From contig CM043966.1 of the NCBI GenBank assembly GCA_014529385.2, forward strand, positions 99,334,087-99,398,086: 64,000 nucleotides of DNA, given 5' to 3'. Below the pieces are notes generated by a model. That model made no database searches and was not told where the DNA came from. It saw only the letters and a list, made by a program, of their open reading frames with translations. A program made the position numbers and the translations under genes. This document shows positions 45,731-57,899 of this stretch, one piece after another (the stretch's first letter is position 1; the number at the start of each line of letters is the position of its first letter). Origin of the DNA: Adiantum capillus-veneris. Taxonomy: Eukaryota > Streptophyta > Polypodiopsida > Polypodiales > Pteridaceae.

Positions 45731-47762
45731 GAGCTCATAAGCTCATGGGCTCTCTGAAAAATTGTGCCTCATGGCGGGAGTCTAAAGAAGATATCAAGTT
45801 GCAAACACCTTGAAACTTCTATAACTTCCCTTTGCTAGTGGAGTATCCATATCTCTCTTGGGAATATGGTTGCCTTTACTTTTGTTTCATCAACTGTGCG
45901 GAACTTCCCAATGCATTGGAAAAAATCTTGTCAATTCTTCATCAGTTATGTGAGATTTCTCATTGGAAAAGATGTCCACTGCCTTGCATGGAGCAGTGGT
46001 CCACTCCTTCTAAGCTTTCCTTCGAGGCATTCAAGTATAAAAAAATCAACTTTTTAGCTCTGGAAATTGGTCAAGAAAGCCGGAAAAAAAAAACCAAACT
46101 TGACCAAAAAATGAAAACTGAGCATAACTTGACCAAAACAACTCCAAATTGGACCAAACTTCACCAATGCAACTAGGAAAACTATAAACTATAGGCACTA
46201 GGTCACGTGGTTACATGCCAATTCTAGGTCTGAGGTATATGGGTCACAATCCATGTTGGAACACATATGAGAATTTTGTTTGGCAGAGTATGCTATGGTT
46301 CAAAACTTTTGTGATTTGTATCATTGGTTTGGAAATTATACCAATTCTTGGAAATTTCCTATAAACTTAGAGAATTTTGGCACTTTAGCTACGGTTTTGG
46401 TGTTCAAATGACTTGATACTTTAGGGTTAGGCTTTATTTGGCATTTAGGATGTGATGGTTAGGTTTTGGCTTGGAAAAGTGAAAAAGGTACATGGATCGC
46501 GATACATGTTTGGTTTGACAACATTTTGGGGTGAAACTTGGCAAACATATCCCTATAGCCTATCCTAGCGCATTCGTGAAATCTTTTCAAATTTGGATAA
46601 GTTTTTCCTAATTTTACCCAATTTTCCAATTTATGACCCAGTTTGGTCCAACTTTGTCATATTGGAATTTTGATGCCAGCTTTGATAGAAACATTGGTTG
46701 GACTAGTTGAGGTTTTGTAGATTTGATGATTGGAAATTGAAGTTTACTATCAGATCCAGCTATCTATCAAATTTTTGAGCATTTGGGATTGGTTTGACCA
46801 TCTTAGCCCTATTGGAAAGTTTGTCCATTTGACAAGCACTTTTGCACTATTTTGCAATATGTTGACCATACCAAACTTTCAATCCACTAGCTTTGCCAGA
46901 CACGTTGACTCTAACGCTTGTACTCTGAAACTAATTAACATTGCAATATAAACGATTCTATGACCAAAACATTGAGAAACTGTTATGTTTTCCATAGTTG
47001 ACCTGTACAATCACTTTCTACTCAACTCCTGACAATTCAACTCTTGAGGTACATGGATTGTGATCCACGTTTTGTGACCAAATGTTACCAAATTTTGTGG
47101 GAAGGATCCTGATATGTTCCCCAAGCTATTGATCATCATAATTTCGGGTTTGTGCAAAGTGAGTGCTTGGTAGAAACAAAGGAAGAGTATCTAATGCAAT
47201 TATGGGACAATCTATATGCATACAAGAAATTTATTGAAAAAAAGGCATGCATTGTGAAAAATGGAGTTGATGGATCCTTGAAGGAACAAATGTAGTACAT
47301 GTGACATCAAACAATGTCGCAATAGCTTCCACGTTTCCAAGAAGGGTTTTTGATGTAGAAGCTTCTCCACTCTTACCTCACTGCACTCGGTGCACGATTG
47401 TCTTTTGGACTTCTTTCTTTATGTCACCAGACTTAAAATACGTAGACTTTGACTCTTATGCTCACCTATACTAACATGAGTGACACAATGTAAATATGAT
47501 CAACTCTTCTAGCTTGAGCATTAACTAGAATAGCTAAGACTCTTAGACCACAAAGAATATTACTTGAAGCTTTGGGACTAATGTCTCGCTCATCTAGTGG
47601 CTTAGATTCCCGAATCTAACTCTTATGCCATGTATTTTTTATGGGGACTTGGACATACCCGTTCAAGGCCAGAAACCCAATTCCATAGATTCTTGAGATT
47701 TAGGCCTCATTCATTGTTTTAATCTTTGGATGCCACCATTTTGTCTAGTAGGTTGGTATACT
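45731..47762. other. no gene recognised; scattered near-palindrome motif
   Basis: Only short ORFs. A word of the form GGTACATGGATCGCGATCCATG, never perfect, occurs near 46233, 46487 and 47047. It may be remains of an ancient repeat. Confidence 0.35.
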
Positions 47763-48032
47763 TGTTGAACCATAAAGTTATGTGCACAAGTATCTAGGAT
47801 TTACACTAAGGTTTGTGGGAGCACTCAAAGGTAGCCTAAAGAGGAAGAACCAAAGGGCATAGGAAATCTATAAAGGAACCTATTGTTGTAATTTTTGAAT
47901 CAATCCTGTGAATGGGAGTTTCTTGTGTGCCTATTCTTGTCTCTCTCTCTCTCTCTCTCTCTCTCATAGTCTCTCTCATTCTCTCTCATTCCCACTCTCT
48001 AACCATTGCCATCTTTCTCTCCCCATTCTACA
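47763..48032. repeat. left LTR of element L
   Basis: It runs from TGTTGAACC to TTCTACA. Shared words with the right LTR include GGTTTGTGGGAGCACTCAAA, CAAAGGGCATAGGAAATC, GAATGGGAGTTTCTTGTG and CCATCTTTCTCTC. The (CT)n run is longer here. Confidence 0.82.
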
Positions 48033-49376
48033 CATGGCGATCCTTGATGGTTGTCTCCTTATAGAGATGGGAATGGTAGCTAGACATCTTAGGAAGGATG
48101 GGGAGGTGGTTACACCGGAGGTTCAATGTCTCATTGCTTGCTTGTGGTGTTTTCAAATCCCTCATCATATGTTTTGTTGAACTGCTTGGTGTAAAAACAA
48201 AACTGATAGCATTTGGCATCCACTAGTGGGCATCAAACCCGCCCTGTGACGCTTCCCACCAAGAGGGGCAACCACTTGGGTAATAGAACTTCATGTTAAA
48301 AAAGGCTTGTAACACTAACTTATTCCTTGTATTCTCTATGAGAGGTGTGTAATTTCCGCCTTTATCTCTCTTCTACCTTGCATACAACAAAACAATGGGC
48401 TACAATGATTTTCATGCATGTGGTGTTGAATGCGGGATATGGATGCTTGAACCAAAGGAAAAGCTACCTAATGAAGCTGCCTAGCTGCGGGGCATCATCT
48501 CTCTCAGTATCCATAGCGTAACCACTTCCGTAATGAAGCTTGTGTTGAATCACATAAATTCAATATAGTATCATGTTGCTTTTCTTTGTAGCTAGCAACT
48601 GCAAGAAAGAACTAATGTAGGGATTTTTGTGAGCAAAGAGGGAGGTCGGATTGTGACCTTGAATGCTGAATATAGGCAATAGCAACACATGATCAATGGG
48701 TTGGATAACCTTAGTGTGTTCAAGATTGCACATTTAACATGTAGTTATCTCTGTATTTTTTGTGAGCTCTACATAATATGCCAATTCAGGGATGCAATCA
48801 CTTGCATGGATTTTCGTGCACTTGACCAAGGGTAGAAACATTGCGACACAACACGGTGATCCTAAACCAGCCAATGCACCCTTGCAACAAACAAGCATCA
48901 AGAAAGTGCTCCAAAAGACCATCATTCAAACTTTTTGACTTTGAGCTCGCATTTAAAAAGTAGGTAGCCGTTATTGATGCTCGAAAAAAAATCAACTTTT
49001 GAAGGGACAATTCCCATACTTCTGCCATGAAGCTCGTAACTACTGATAAATAATCAAATGTGTGTGCATGAAAGTGGTTAGAGAACATGCCAAAAATATC
49101 TTACGCCCAAAAATTTATCTACTGCAGAGATTAATTTCAGAAGATTTTAAAGTGCATGATTTGTAATTTGAAAACTTCGTTGACATAAAATGACGGCATG
49201 GAGAAAAAATATAAGAATTCTTGTTTTTTTTTTTGCGTAAAAAATGACAAAAAATGGAAGAAATGTTGCAATAAGATGTCGCTACAATGCGATAACGATG
49301 ATCATAAAGCATGACATTGCTCATTAACATTATTGGAGCAATTGTACATTTTGAAGCATGACATTGTACACAAAAA

Positions 49377-50492
49377 TTGCATAAACCCAAGGCATTGGTT
49401 GACGATTTTGTTGAAACATTAGAAAGAACATATTTACGGTTTTGCAAGCATGATGAAAACACATCTCACACTCATAGGAAATTGAACTTGATAAAGGGGT
49501 TGCAAGAAAATGCAAAACATTTGCATGGGTTGCTTCATAAACGGAGATTGCTTCAAAAATTGTTGAGAGCATGGCATACCATAGCCAAAGAGGGGGTGGA
49601 TAATTACTCAAATGGTGATGATGACCATGGGAATGTTAGGAATGGAATGGGGGTTGAAGTGAAGAGAGAGGACCCTATGAGCCAAGAGAGCCAAGGAGAG
49701 TCCCCGAGTAGCCCCATACTCACATCTTGCACCATCAACTAAGGCATTGTGGGTCAAATTCCATCTATTTCTGCATAATTTTGATGTCGCAAATGATAAT
49801 GATGACATAGATTTGTTTGTTGATTACCATGTGATGGATCAAGAAATTAATGTTTGTAACTCTAAGGTAAAAGAATACTTTGATGCACTTTGTGATAAAA
49901 CATTTAAGAAAACTGATGAACTATCACTTCTTGAGAGTGAAGAAGATGATATCATCAATGATTTTGTGAACTCTCTTGCATTGGGAGAAGATTTTTGTGT
50001 TGCACGTGATGTTGAAACGGAGAATAACCAAAATGATTTTCATCTTGATGAAATGTCCAAACATGAGAAACAAAATGGTGTGTGAGTGTGAAGCAACCTA
50101 TTTCACAAATTGATGCTTTCCTGAATGAATGTTTGCTTGCGACAAGGTTGTGTGATGGGATATGTGTATTTATCCACACAATTAGTGCCTATGTAAAGCA
50201 TTATGGGGCTTGTATGCTTATCCATGCTAACAAAGGTGATGATGATGTGACTTTGAGAAAAATGATGCTTATTTTTGTGCATGATGATGCAAAAATCTTA
50301 TGCCTTTTTATCATTGTAATCTTGGAAGGAGATGTTGTTTGTCAAAAATGGTGTCTTGAAGTCCAAATTGCATCAAGGAAGAATGAAGTTTCACTTTGCA
50401 CAAAAAACATGGAGCTAATGTTTTTGGATGTCAATGTTGTTGAAAGCATAGCTTTACAAATTGAAGCCAAACCACAAACTATTTTTGAATAA
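49377..50492 (+). pseudogene. internal ORFs of element L, unrecognised
   Basis: Three consecutive plus-strand frames (49377-49742, 49747-50085, 50082-50492) follow one another closely, the last two overlapping by four bases. The second is acidic (ESEEDDIINDF), the third hydrophobic in its middle. None matches a domain I know. Tight packing suggests one original ORF broken by indels, possibly a gag-like protein of a non-autonomous element. The interval 48033-49376 shows no clear gene. Confidence 0.4.
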
Positions 50493-50781
50493 GTATGTGT
50501 CAAAGCAAAGGAGTTTTTACTAAAGAATGTTGTTTGCCAAACAATGAAGCTTCTTTTGAAGTAATTGGCTCAAAGATGGAATGTACTCAATGGAGTGGAG
50601 ATTTTCTCATTACTGTATGGTTCTACATGTGTTTTTTGTATTAGTTTTCATGAATGATGATTTATGTGATGGTTTCGTAGCTCTAGCATGTTTCCAATAA
50701 ATGGTTCACTTGTATTCACATTTTTGATGAGAAGGCACAATATAGCCGGCCAGTTTGGTGATTGTAATGCAAAGATAGCTT

Positions 50782-51007
50782 TGTTACCATATACATGTGG
50801 TAGTGATGTGTGTAAACAGACTAGGACAGCCGGGGCATTCTTTCCCTCTTTAGGAGGTTTTCTCCCTGTGCATTGTATATACGCCCATCACTCTAGGGCT
50901 ATCTATCTTTCCATTGCACACCAAGTAACACACTCTCTATTGTGTGACTTGAGCTTACTTCGTCTTCTACAAGCTGTGTGTGTTTCTTTGCAACCCTAAT
51001 TCCTACA
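50782..51007 (+). repeat. 5' LTR of copia M
   Basis: It runs from TGTTACCATATACATG to ATTCCTACA. A short LTR is usual for copia. The pair is at 55737-55961. Confidence 0.92.
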
Positions 51008-51009
51008 AT

Positions 51010-51021
51010 TGGTATTAGAGT
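51010..51021 (+). other. primer-binding site, copia M
   Basis: TGGTATTAGAGT, two bases after the LTR, differs from the initiator-Met type site by two C-to-T changes. Confidence 0.75.
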
Positions 51022-51369
51022 AGGTTACATCTTTCCGGGCTTAGTCGCCAGCTGCTCCAGCACACACATGCTCACTTTCTCCAATTACAGTGAGGTTTGG
51101 CAAGCGTTCGTAGGTTGACAAATATTTTGGGAAGGCTTGTAGAGCTCAGTCTGCTTAGATTTCTGATTCGGGCTCATTTCGGCCTCTGTTTCCACTACAG
51201 GTAGGTTTGCACAAACAATTTCGTCATTTTGTACAGAATTTCTGTCAGTGCCGTTTTTTGCATAACAGGTGTCTTACAGTCTTCTACAGTTTGCACTATA
51301 TAGAACGTGTTGTTTCCACTCCGTTTCTCCTCTTTTCGGGCAGTTTTCACATCAGGTGCAACATTTACC

Positions 51370-52463
51370 ATGGCTGACAACAACACATGTGTTCAAGATG
51401 TTTACTGCTGAGGACAGGTTGGATGGGTACAATTACCCTATGTGGGCTTATATGATGCAACACGTTCTTGTGTCAAAGCGCATTCTAGAATATTGTGCAG
51501 GGCATTGATAAACGTCATGGTTCTGAGGATGTAGGCGATGTTGAGGATGTTGCAGGTCTTGCTGCAAGGATTGCTGCTATTAGAGTTGTTTTACCTTCGG
51601 CAAAACAAGCTTGTTGGGATGTAAAGGATGCATAGGCTCATGCATTGATTGCGTTGTCTGTGAAGTGCACCTTTGTTCCTCACATCCGTTCAGAACAATC
51701 TGCAAAACAGGCTTGGGATATTTTGCTTGGTCTTTATGCAAGTCGCAATGAGGCTAAAATTGCTTTGTTGCGTAAAGAGCTGGAGTGGAAGATTATGCAT
51801 GAGGAAGATGATATGGACACTTTTCTTGCTGGTGTCAAGGATATCAATGAGCAACTTATTTCTGCAGGTGAAGTCATTTCAGACAGTTCGCTTGTGCAGA
51901 CCGTTCTTGATGCCTTACCAGATTCTTACCAGACTTTTGCTAGTACTTGGAGACTTATGACCCAAGGAGATTGAGAAGTTGTGTTTGATGCATTATGCAC
52001 ATTGCTGTTGCAAGAGTCACTATCCAGAAAAAACAGGACTAGACAACGTGCAGTTGAACAGGCTTTTATTGCTTCTCAAAGAAAGGGTGGTAACAGCAAT
52101 GCAGCCACTTCTTATGGTTCTGTTGCGAGTGACAAAACTTATGTTCCCAATGCTTCTACTGGCAGTACTTTGTCTGGAAATTATGGTGATAAGAGAAAAA
52201 AGAAGATGCGTTGCCATTATTGTAAAGCTAATGATCACTTGATCAAGCAGTGTCCTAAGTTGCAGGCAAAAGAGGCTAAGAAGAAAGAGGGTGGTTCCAC
52301 TGCAAATGCTGGTTCCACTACAAATGCAGCCATTGTTGAGTCTTCCGTGAAAGGAGACTCTAATGCTGATGTTGATGCAGAATGGGATTTTAGTGCAAAG
52401 TGTGCTTACAATCCTGCTGTCCATGATGCATGCATGTCAGTTGCTACAGATTCACATGTGTGA
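51370..52463 (+). pseudogene. gag of copia M, broken
   Basis: It starts MADNN at 51370. Frame changes near 51400 and 51505 lead into a UBN2-type gag body (DRLDGYNYPMWAYMM, QAWDILLGLYASRNEAKIA, IMHEEDDMDTFL). A CCHC zinc knuckle, CHYCKANDHLIKQC, lies near 52211. Stops are TAG 51633, TGA 51972 and TGA 52461. The order and motifs are those of plant copia gag. Confidence 0.85.
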
Positions 52464-53865
52464 TATTTCGACAGTGGTGCTACAAAGCACATTACCTCAC
52501 ATCATGAATTGTTCACCTCTCTCGAGTCTGTCCCTTTTGGGAGTTCAGTCACTTGTGCCAACAATGCCTCTTACCCAGTTTAGGGAGTTGGAAAGATTGT
52601 TCTTACTCCTGCAAATGGCAGTTCCTTCACACTTGTTGATGCACTTTATGTACCTGGGATCAAGAAGAATCTCGTTTGTATTTGCACTTTCCAGACTTGG
52701 AATTTTAGTCAAATTTGTGGATGACAGATGTACAGTTCATGATCTCATTTTTGGTGATAAAAGTGTTGCATCTGGCCTTTTGTGCCGTGGGTTGTATAAG
52801 CTCACTTTGTATGACAAGTGTGGAAAAATTTTTGCAAATGCAGTTGGAGATTCAAGGGCTATTTCAGATGCAAAACTTTGGCATGCACGTTTTGGTCATC
52901 TGAATTTTGCTAGTTTGCTGTGTTCGCAGAAATCTAAAATGGTTGCTTCTTTGCTGCCTCTTGAAGCACCTATCAAACATGTTTGTGAAGGCTGTATCCT
53001 GGGTAAAATGCAGCATTCTAAGTTTCCAAAGGATGGCTCAGTTAGGGTCACATGCAGGTTGCAGCTTGTGCATAGTGACGTTTGTGGGCCCATGCAAACT
53101 CCGTCCTTGGGCAATTACCTTTACTTCATGAATTTCATTGATGATTACTCCCAGCATGCATGGGTATTTCCACTTAAAGCGAAGTCCAAAGTTTTTATGT
53201 GCTTCAAACAATTTCTGGCTATGGCTGAAAATGTTTCGAAATGTACTATGGGCACCCTCCGTTCCAATCAAGGGGGAGAGTATATGTCTCATGAATTCAA
53301 TGCATTTCTCACTAGTCGTGGGATAAAACACCAATGTACAGTGCCTTATACACCTCATCAAAATGGTGTTGCTGAGAGGAAAAACAGGTCACTTACGAAA
53401 ATGGCACGATGTATGGTCAAAAGTCAAGCTTTGCCACATTCTTTTTGGCTTGAGGCCATCATGTGTGCCACGTATGTACTAAACAGGTGTCCTACAAAAG
53501 CTTTGCAGTCTATTACTCCATATGAAGCATGGCATGATAGAAAGTCTTCTATTGAGCACATGCATGTTTTTGGTTGTTTGGCATGTGCTTTGATGCCACA
53601 AACACAACACAAAAAATTGGATGATAAGGCTGTCAAATGTATTTTTGTTGGTTATAGTGCTGAAAGCAAAGGTTACAGGTTGTATCATCCGCAAACAAAA
53701 CGTATTTTGGTTTCACGGGATGTAGTGTTTGTGGAAGATTCTGTTCAGCCCTTGTTGTCATGTACTAGAGACAGTAATGTAAGCTCACGGGACATTTATG
53801 ACACTTTGTTGCCTCTTTTCAGTGGGGGAAATACGAATGTAAGTTCTAATGAGGCAAATGTATAG
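52464..53865 (+). pseudogene. protease and integrase of copia M
   Basis: The protease site FDSGATKHIT follows TGA 52461, so its active residues are present. The frame has TAG 52581 and a shift before integrase. Integrase shows the pre-integrase zinc region (LWHARFGHLN, CEGCILGK), the first Asp in HSDVCGPM and Glu in NGVAERKNRS. The middle motif reads RSNQGGEY where copia elements have RSDNGGEY, so the second catalytic Asp is changed to Asn. That is a G-to-A step. The frame ends TAG 53863. Confidence 0.88.
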
Positions 53866-55104
53866 CCTATGGGGGTTTCTGAAAATGTTACAGATTTGCC
53901 TATTACTGATGCAGATGTACATAATGTACTTGATGAGGAAAGGGCTGAAAATGAGCATGCTAGAGGTATGCCAAAATGGCTAGTGCACACTTTGTGTGAC
54001 AGTAAATTGGATGCACCTTTGTCTAGTCGTACTCGTTTAGGCTCTCACCATGCATCTTATGCATCAGATTGTTATGATTTGGCTATGTCTAGCTTACATG
54101 GTGTTGAGGAGCCTCTGTCTTTTGATGAAGCACATAATTCAAAAAATTCAATGGCTGCCATGCAATCAGAATATGATGCACTTATAGAAAATGACACATG
54201 GACTTTATGTGATTGGCCTCTTGGCAAAAAGGCCATTGGTATGAAGTGGGTTTACGAGTTGAAATGCAAGTCGGATGGTGAGATCGATTGCCATAAGGTC
54301 GATCGGCATAAGGCTTGACTTGTTGCAAAGGGTGATGCATAGCAAAAAGGCATTGATTATGAAGAGACTTTTGCTCTGACTTGTCGTATGACTATTGTGC
54401 GTTTTCTATGTGCATTGGCAGCTCATTTTGGTTGGGATGTACATCAATTAGACATTGTTACGGCTTTCTTGAATGGTGACGTATTTGAGGAAGTTTATGT
54501 GACACAACGTCGAGGTTTTGTCAAGAAAGGACAAGAGGACAAAGTGTGCAAATATAACAACGCTTTGCATGGGTTGAAGCAATCTCCTTGTGCTTGGTAT
54601 TAGAAATCTGACACTCATTTGGTCAAACAAGGCTTTCGTAACAGTCCAACAGAAAGCACATTGTATGTGAAGCGTGAGGGTGATGTACCTCTCATTGTGG
54701 TTCTTTATGTAGATGATTCGCTGATCACTGGAACAAATGAGAAACATATTGCTGAATTTAAGGCTGATTTGAATGCTACTTTCAAGATGAAAGATTTGGG
54801 GCTGTTGTATCATTACTTGGGTATACAGTTTAAGCAGTGTGATGGTGGTATTGCCTTGTGTTAGAAAAGCTACATAGAGACATTGCTATGTAAGTTTAGA
54901 CTTGAGGATTGCAAACCTATTGCCACTCCCATGGAAACAGGTTTGAAATTGAGTCTACATGATGCTGGTGATCCTGCAGATGTCACTCTTTACCGAATTG
55001 CTGTTGGCTGCCTCATTTATGTATGCAACACGAGGCCAGATCTTCAATTTGCAGTCTCACATGTCAGCAGATTTATGCATAGCCCAATGTCTAAGCATTG
55101 GTAG
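53866..55104 (+). pseudogene. reverse transcriptase of copia M, broken
   Basis: It reads through TGA 54316, TAG 54340, TAG 54601, TAG 54862 and TAG 55102 in one frame. Motifs are GMKWVYELKCKSDG, HQLDIVTAFLNGD, LHGLKQSPCAWY, the catalytic LYVDDSL (near 54705) and YRIAVGCLIYVCNTRPDL. The frame itself has held despite five stops. Confidence 0.92.
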
Positions 55105-55664
55105 GCTGTGAAGAGGATTTTTCGGTACCTTAGTGGCACTTTACACCTTGGCTCGTTTTATCCCAAGGGGGGATCATTGCCGCCAGAATTACATGCTTTG
55201 TCGGACTCAGATTTGGCTGGCTGTTTTGACATACAAGTGTCCACAATTGGTTTTTGTTTCATGCTTGGAAGTTCATGTATATCATGGTTGAGCAAGAAGC
55301 AACCTACTGTGGCCACTTCGAGTTGTGAGACTGAGTACAGGGAAATCTTCACAGCTACAATTGAGTGTGTATGGCTCAAACGCCTTATGACTAATTTGGG
55401 TGTTGGACAAGACACTGCCAACACTATCTACATTGACAGCCGGAGCGCATTGGTAGTTGCGAGGAACCCAATTTTTCATGCTCGCACAAAGAACATTGAG
55501 GTGCATTACCACTATGTCAGGGAGAGGCTCTCAGCAAGAGAGATCAGCTTGACTTATTTGCCAACATAGGACAACCTTGCAGATCTTTTCACAAAGGCAT
55601 TGTCTCGTGAGAAGCTCAAAGATTTTTGCAAAGCTTTGGGCTTACTCCGCTTTGTGGATTGATC
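55105..55664 (+). pseudogene. RNase H and C-terminus of copia M
   Basis: It contains KRIFRYLSGT, the catalytic region ALSDSDLAGC, SWLSKKQPTVATSSCETEY and DSRSALVVARNPIFHARTKN, then TAG 55567 and the usual copia ending (NLADLFTKAL). The LTR starts about 70 bp later. Confidence 0.9.
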
Positions 55665-55736
55665 ATGTCCTCAAGGCATGGCACTTCCATTTACTCGTGT
55701 GCCAGCTCTCGTTCATCGCATCACTCCATGGGGATT

Positions 55737-55961
55737 TGCTACCATATAAATGTGGTAGTGATGTGTGTGAACACACTAGGACCGCCGGGGAATTTTTTCC
55801 CTCTTCAGGGTTTTTCCCCCCATGCATTGTATATATGCCCATCACTCTAGGGCTATCTATCTTTCCATTGCACACCAAGTAACACACTCTCTATTGTGTG
55901 CCTTGAGCTTCCTTCGTCTTCTCCAAGCTGTGTGTGTTTCTCTGCAACCCTAATTCCAACA
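55737..55961 (+). repeat. 3' LTR of copia M
   Basis: It starts TGCTACCATATAAATG and ends ATTCCAACA. It matches 50782-51007 with scattered substitutions. Only a weak purine tract (ATGGGGA) precedes it. Confidence 0.92.
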
Positions 55962-56191
55962 AACTTTAGGAAGTATATTTGTGCATCTTGGATTAAGTTT
56001 GAGGCACTACACTTTTCATTTTCTAAATGCTTGGGGGAAAAAGGGCGATGTCTCATGGTCTATCATGTTGTATATGTGTGGCTTGGAGTATACTCCAACA
56101 CTACACTTTGCATCATGGTATTCAATGAGCACTGAGTTTTTGGAACAAGGTATTTTGTGGGTGTCGAAAATTTCCCACCATTTGTGCTAAT

Positions 56192-56430
56192 TGTTAAATT
56201 GTAAAAGTTAAGTGCACAAATATCTGGACTTTACACTCTGAGGTTTGTGGGAGCACTCAAAGGTCGCCTAGGAGGAAGCACCAAAGGGCATAGGAAATCC
56301 ATAAAGGAACCTATTGGTGTAATCTTTGAATCAATATGAGAATGGGAGTTTCTTGTGCTCCTATTCATCTCTCTCTCTCTCTCTCATGCCCGCTCTCTAA
56401 CCACCGCCATCTTTCTCTCTCCCTTGTACA
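56192..56430. repeat. right LTR of element L
   Basis: It runs from TGTTAAATTG to CTTGTACA, followed by the ATACT duplication. From 55962 to 56191 lies the remaining right-hand interior of L, with a GGGGGAAAAAGGG purine run near 56031. Confidence 0.82.
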
Positions 56431-57899
56431 ATACTTCTACTCCTCTTAATTTGTCTATTGTCCATATTGATTTGTGAAATAGGTTCATTAGTTGTAGCAG
56501 GGGTTGATGGAGCTTTTGCTTGCAAAATTCAAATCAACATCCGGCCATCGGACCCTTCAGATCTGCCCACCCATCGAACCATTTCATGAAAATTCCTTCT
56601 CGAGGTAGTACTTAACTACTACAAAATCAGGAAGACAACACTCTATGAGATATCATCAGACAACAAGCAGCATGCAATCTGTTGCATACCCTCATTCAGG
56701 GAAATTCATGTGGTTGTTCCCACCAAATCTTTATTTAGAAACTTTTAAATTCATTTCCTTTCCTTTATCTGCTATAATTAGCTTGTAACTAGTTTTCTAA
56801 CTAATCATGCAACACATTTAGTTTCAACCAATTTATCTTGCCTCCCCATTCAGGACCAAGATAATTGGTTACAAGCTATCAAAATGGTAGCGCCTTCACA
56901 ATATTTCCCAAAATTAAGTGTTTGGGAAAGGCTCATCAAGTAATTTAATAATTCCTTCATAAGCATTTTATTTCGAGAGGTATAGCACCATCTGGTGACA
57001 GATGCACATGATAGCCCCTCTATTCCTAGCCTTTCTAGTTCCTTTTTAAGCAACCAAATCAAACAAATTTTCTTAATTAAATTCACATCATCCTCCCTGA
57101 GTATGACCTTCTTATCCAACTATTGGCATCACGCCATACCCGAATTATGGCCGTTTTCCAATAAGAAACCGCGGGTACTTCACCCGGCCGTGGGAAAAAA
57201 CAAACAAACCCATTCATCCCTTATCCCTCGGGCATGAATGACCTAGGTATAAAAACTTTCTGGTTACGCTGCCCTAGTCAAAAAGGTCCAATCTCCGTCA
57301 AGTTCCCCAAGAGAATCCTCTCAATGGGCCGGCCTTTCAATCAAATTGACCCCAAGAAGATCCATCTTGGTTTTCGGTCATTTCGAGATAATCTTCAAAA
57401 CTCTTAGTTAAATCTATGTTTTGCAATGGGCTATCCCTATCACTTCTCGAGATTCCTTTTTAACTCCTAGTTGGTAATTTCCAGGTTCATTCATTTATCA
57501 ACCTTAATTCCTACTTTCATTAACTATCTACCAGCCAAGTTTATTTAGAAAATACAAGCGAGCTTTTGCCATAGACATTTGATGGTTAATGTCTCTTTGA
57601 AAATGCCAACATTTTAAGTTCAATCCCCGTTTTGTACGATTCCTAGGTTTTGCAATCCTTTGCCATCCATGGGGCACCTCCATGGAAGCTTGTAGAGTTT
57701 TCGGTTTAAAACAACACGGAGGTCAATTCCGCGAAGTTATCCCCTATCTCCCCCATCCCGTATTTACAAACAAACTTGAAATTGACAACTTTAGAAATAC
57801 TCTTCAATACTAAAAATTGAACTATTTCTATCGAGCTTTGACAACTACTCGTTTCTTATGGTGCCTAGCTTTCCATTTAGGAAGTTAGAAGGTCGTCCT
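56431..57899. other. no gene recognised
   Basis: AT-rich sequence with short ORFs. A minus-strand frame at 56850-57119 (89 codons, Leu- and Lys-rich) has no motif I know. Words related to the following satellite, such as CCATTAAAGCTT, appear from about 57850. Confidence 0.45.

Larger units (their letters stand above)
50782..55961 (+). mobile_element. Ty1/copia element M, complete but broken
   Basis: LTRs are 50782-51007 and 55737-55961 (226 and 225 bp), flanked by AGCTT and AACTT, a 5-bp duplication with one mismatch. Internal order is gag, protease, integrase, reverse transcriptase, RNase H, which defines Ty1/copia. The LTRs differ at some tens of positions, so M is older than element A. 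Its frames contain 11 stops, 8 of them TAG and 3 TGA, none TAA. It inserted into element L. Confidence 0.93.
47763..56430. mobile_element. LTR element L, split by copia element M
   Basis: Two related terminal repeats (47763-48032 and 56192-56430) are flanked by the same 5 bases, ATACT, at 47758-47762 and 56431-56435. The LTRs differ a good deal, so L is old. Without M (50782-55961) the element is about 3.5 kb. Its interior holds unfamiliar ORFs and no pol genes, so it looks non-autonomous. A TGGCGATCC word two bases after the left LTR may be the primer site, which would make the plus strand the coding strand. Confidence 0.8.

Noticed and set aside
47908-48180. A 90-codon ORF over the left LTR of element L
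   Set aside because: It is formed largely by the (CT)n tract of the LTR and crosses the LTR boundary.
51370-55664. TAG/TAA read as Gln by a variant genetic code
   Set aside because: The intact CACTA transposase ends in TAA and uses ordinary CAA/CAG for Gln throughout. The elements with such stops also carry frameshifts, so decay explains them better.
51370-55664. Stops repaired by U-to-C RNA editing, as in fern and hornwort organelles
   Set aside because: The window is nuclear in character (LTR elements, spliceosomal introns, satellites), and this editing is known from organelles. Frameshifts would not be repaired either.
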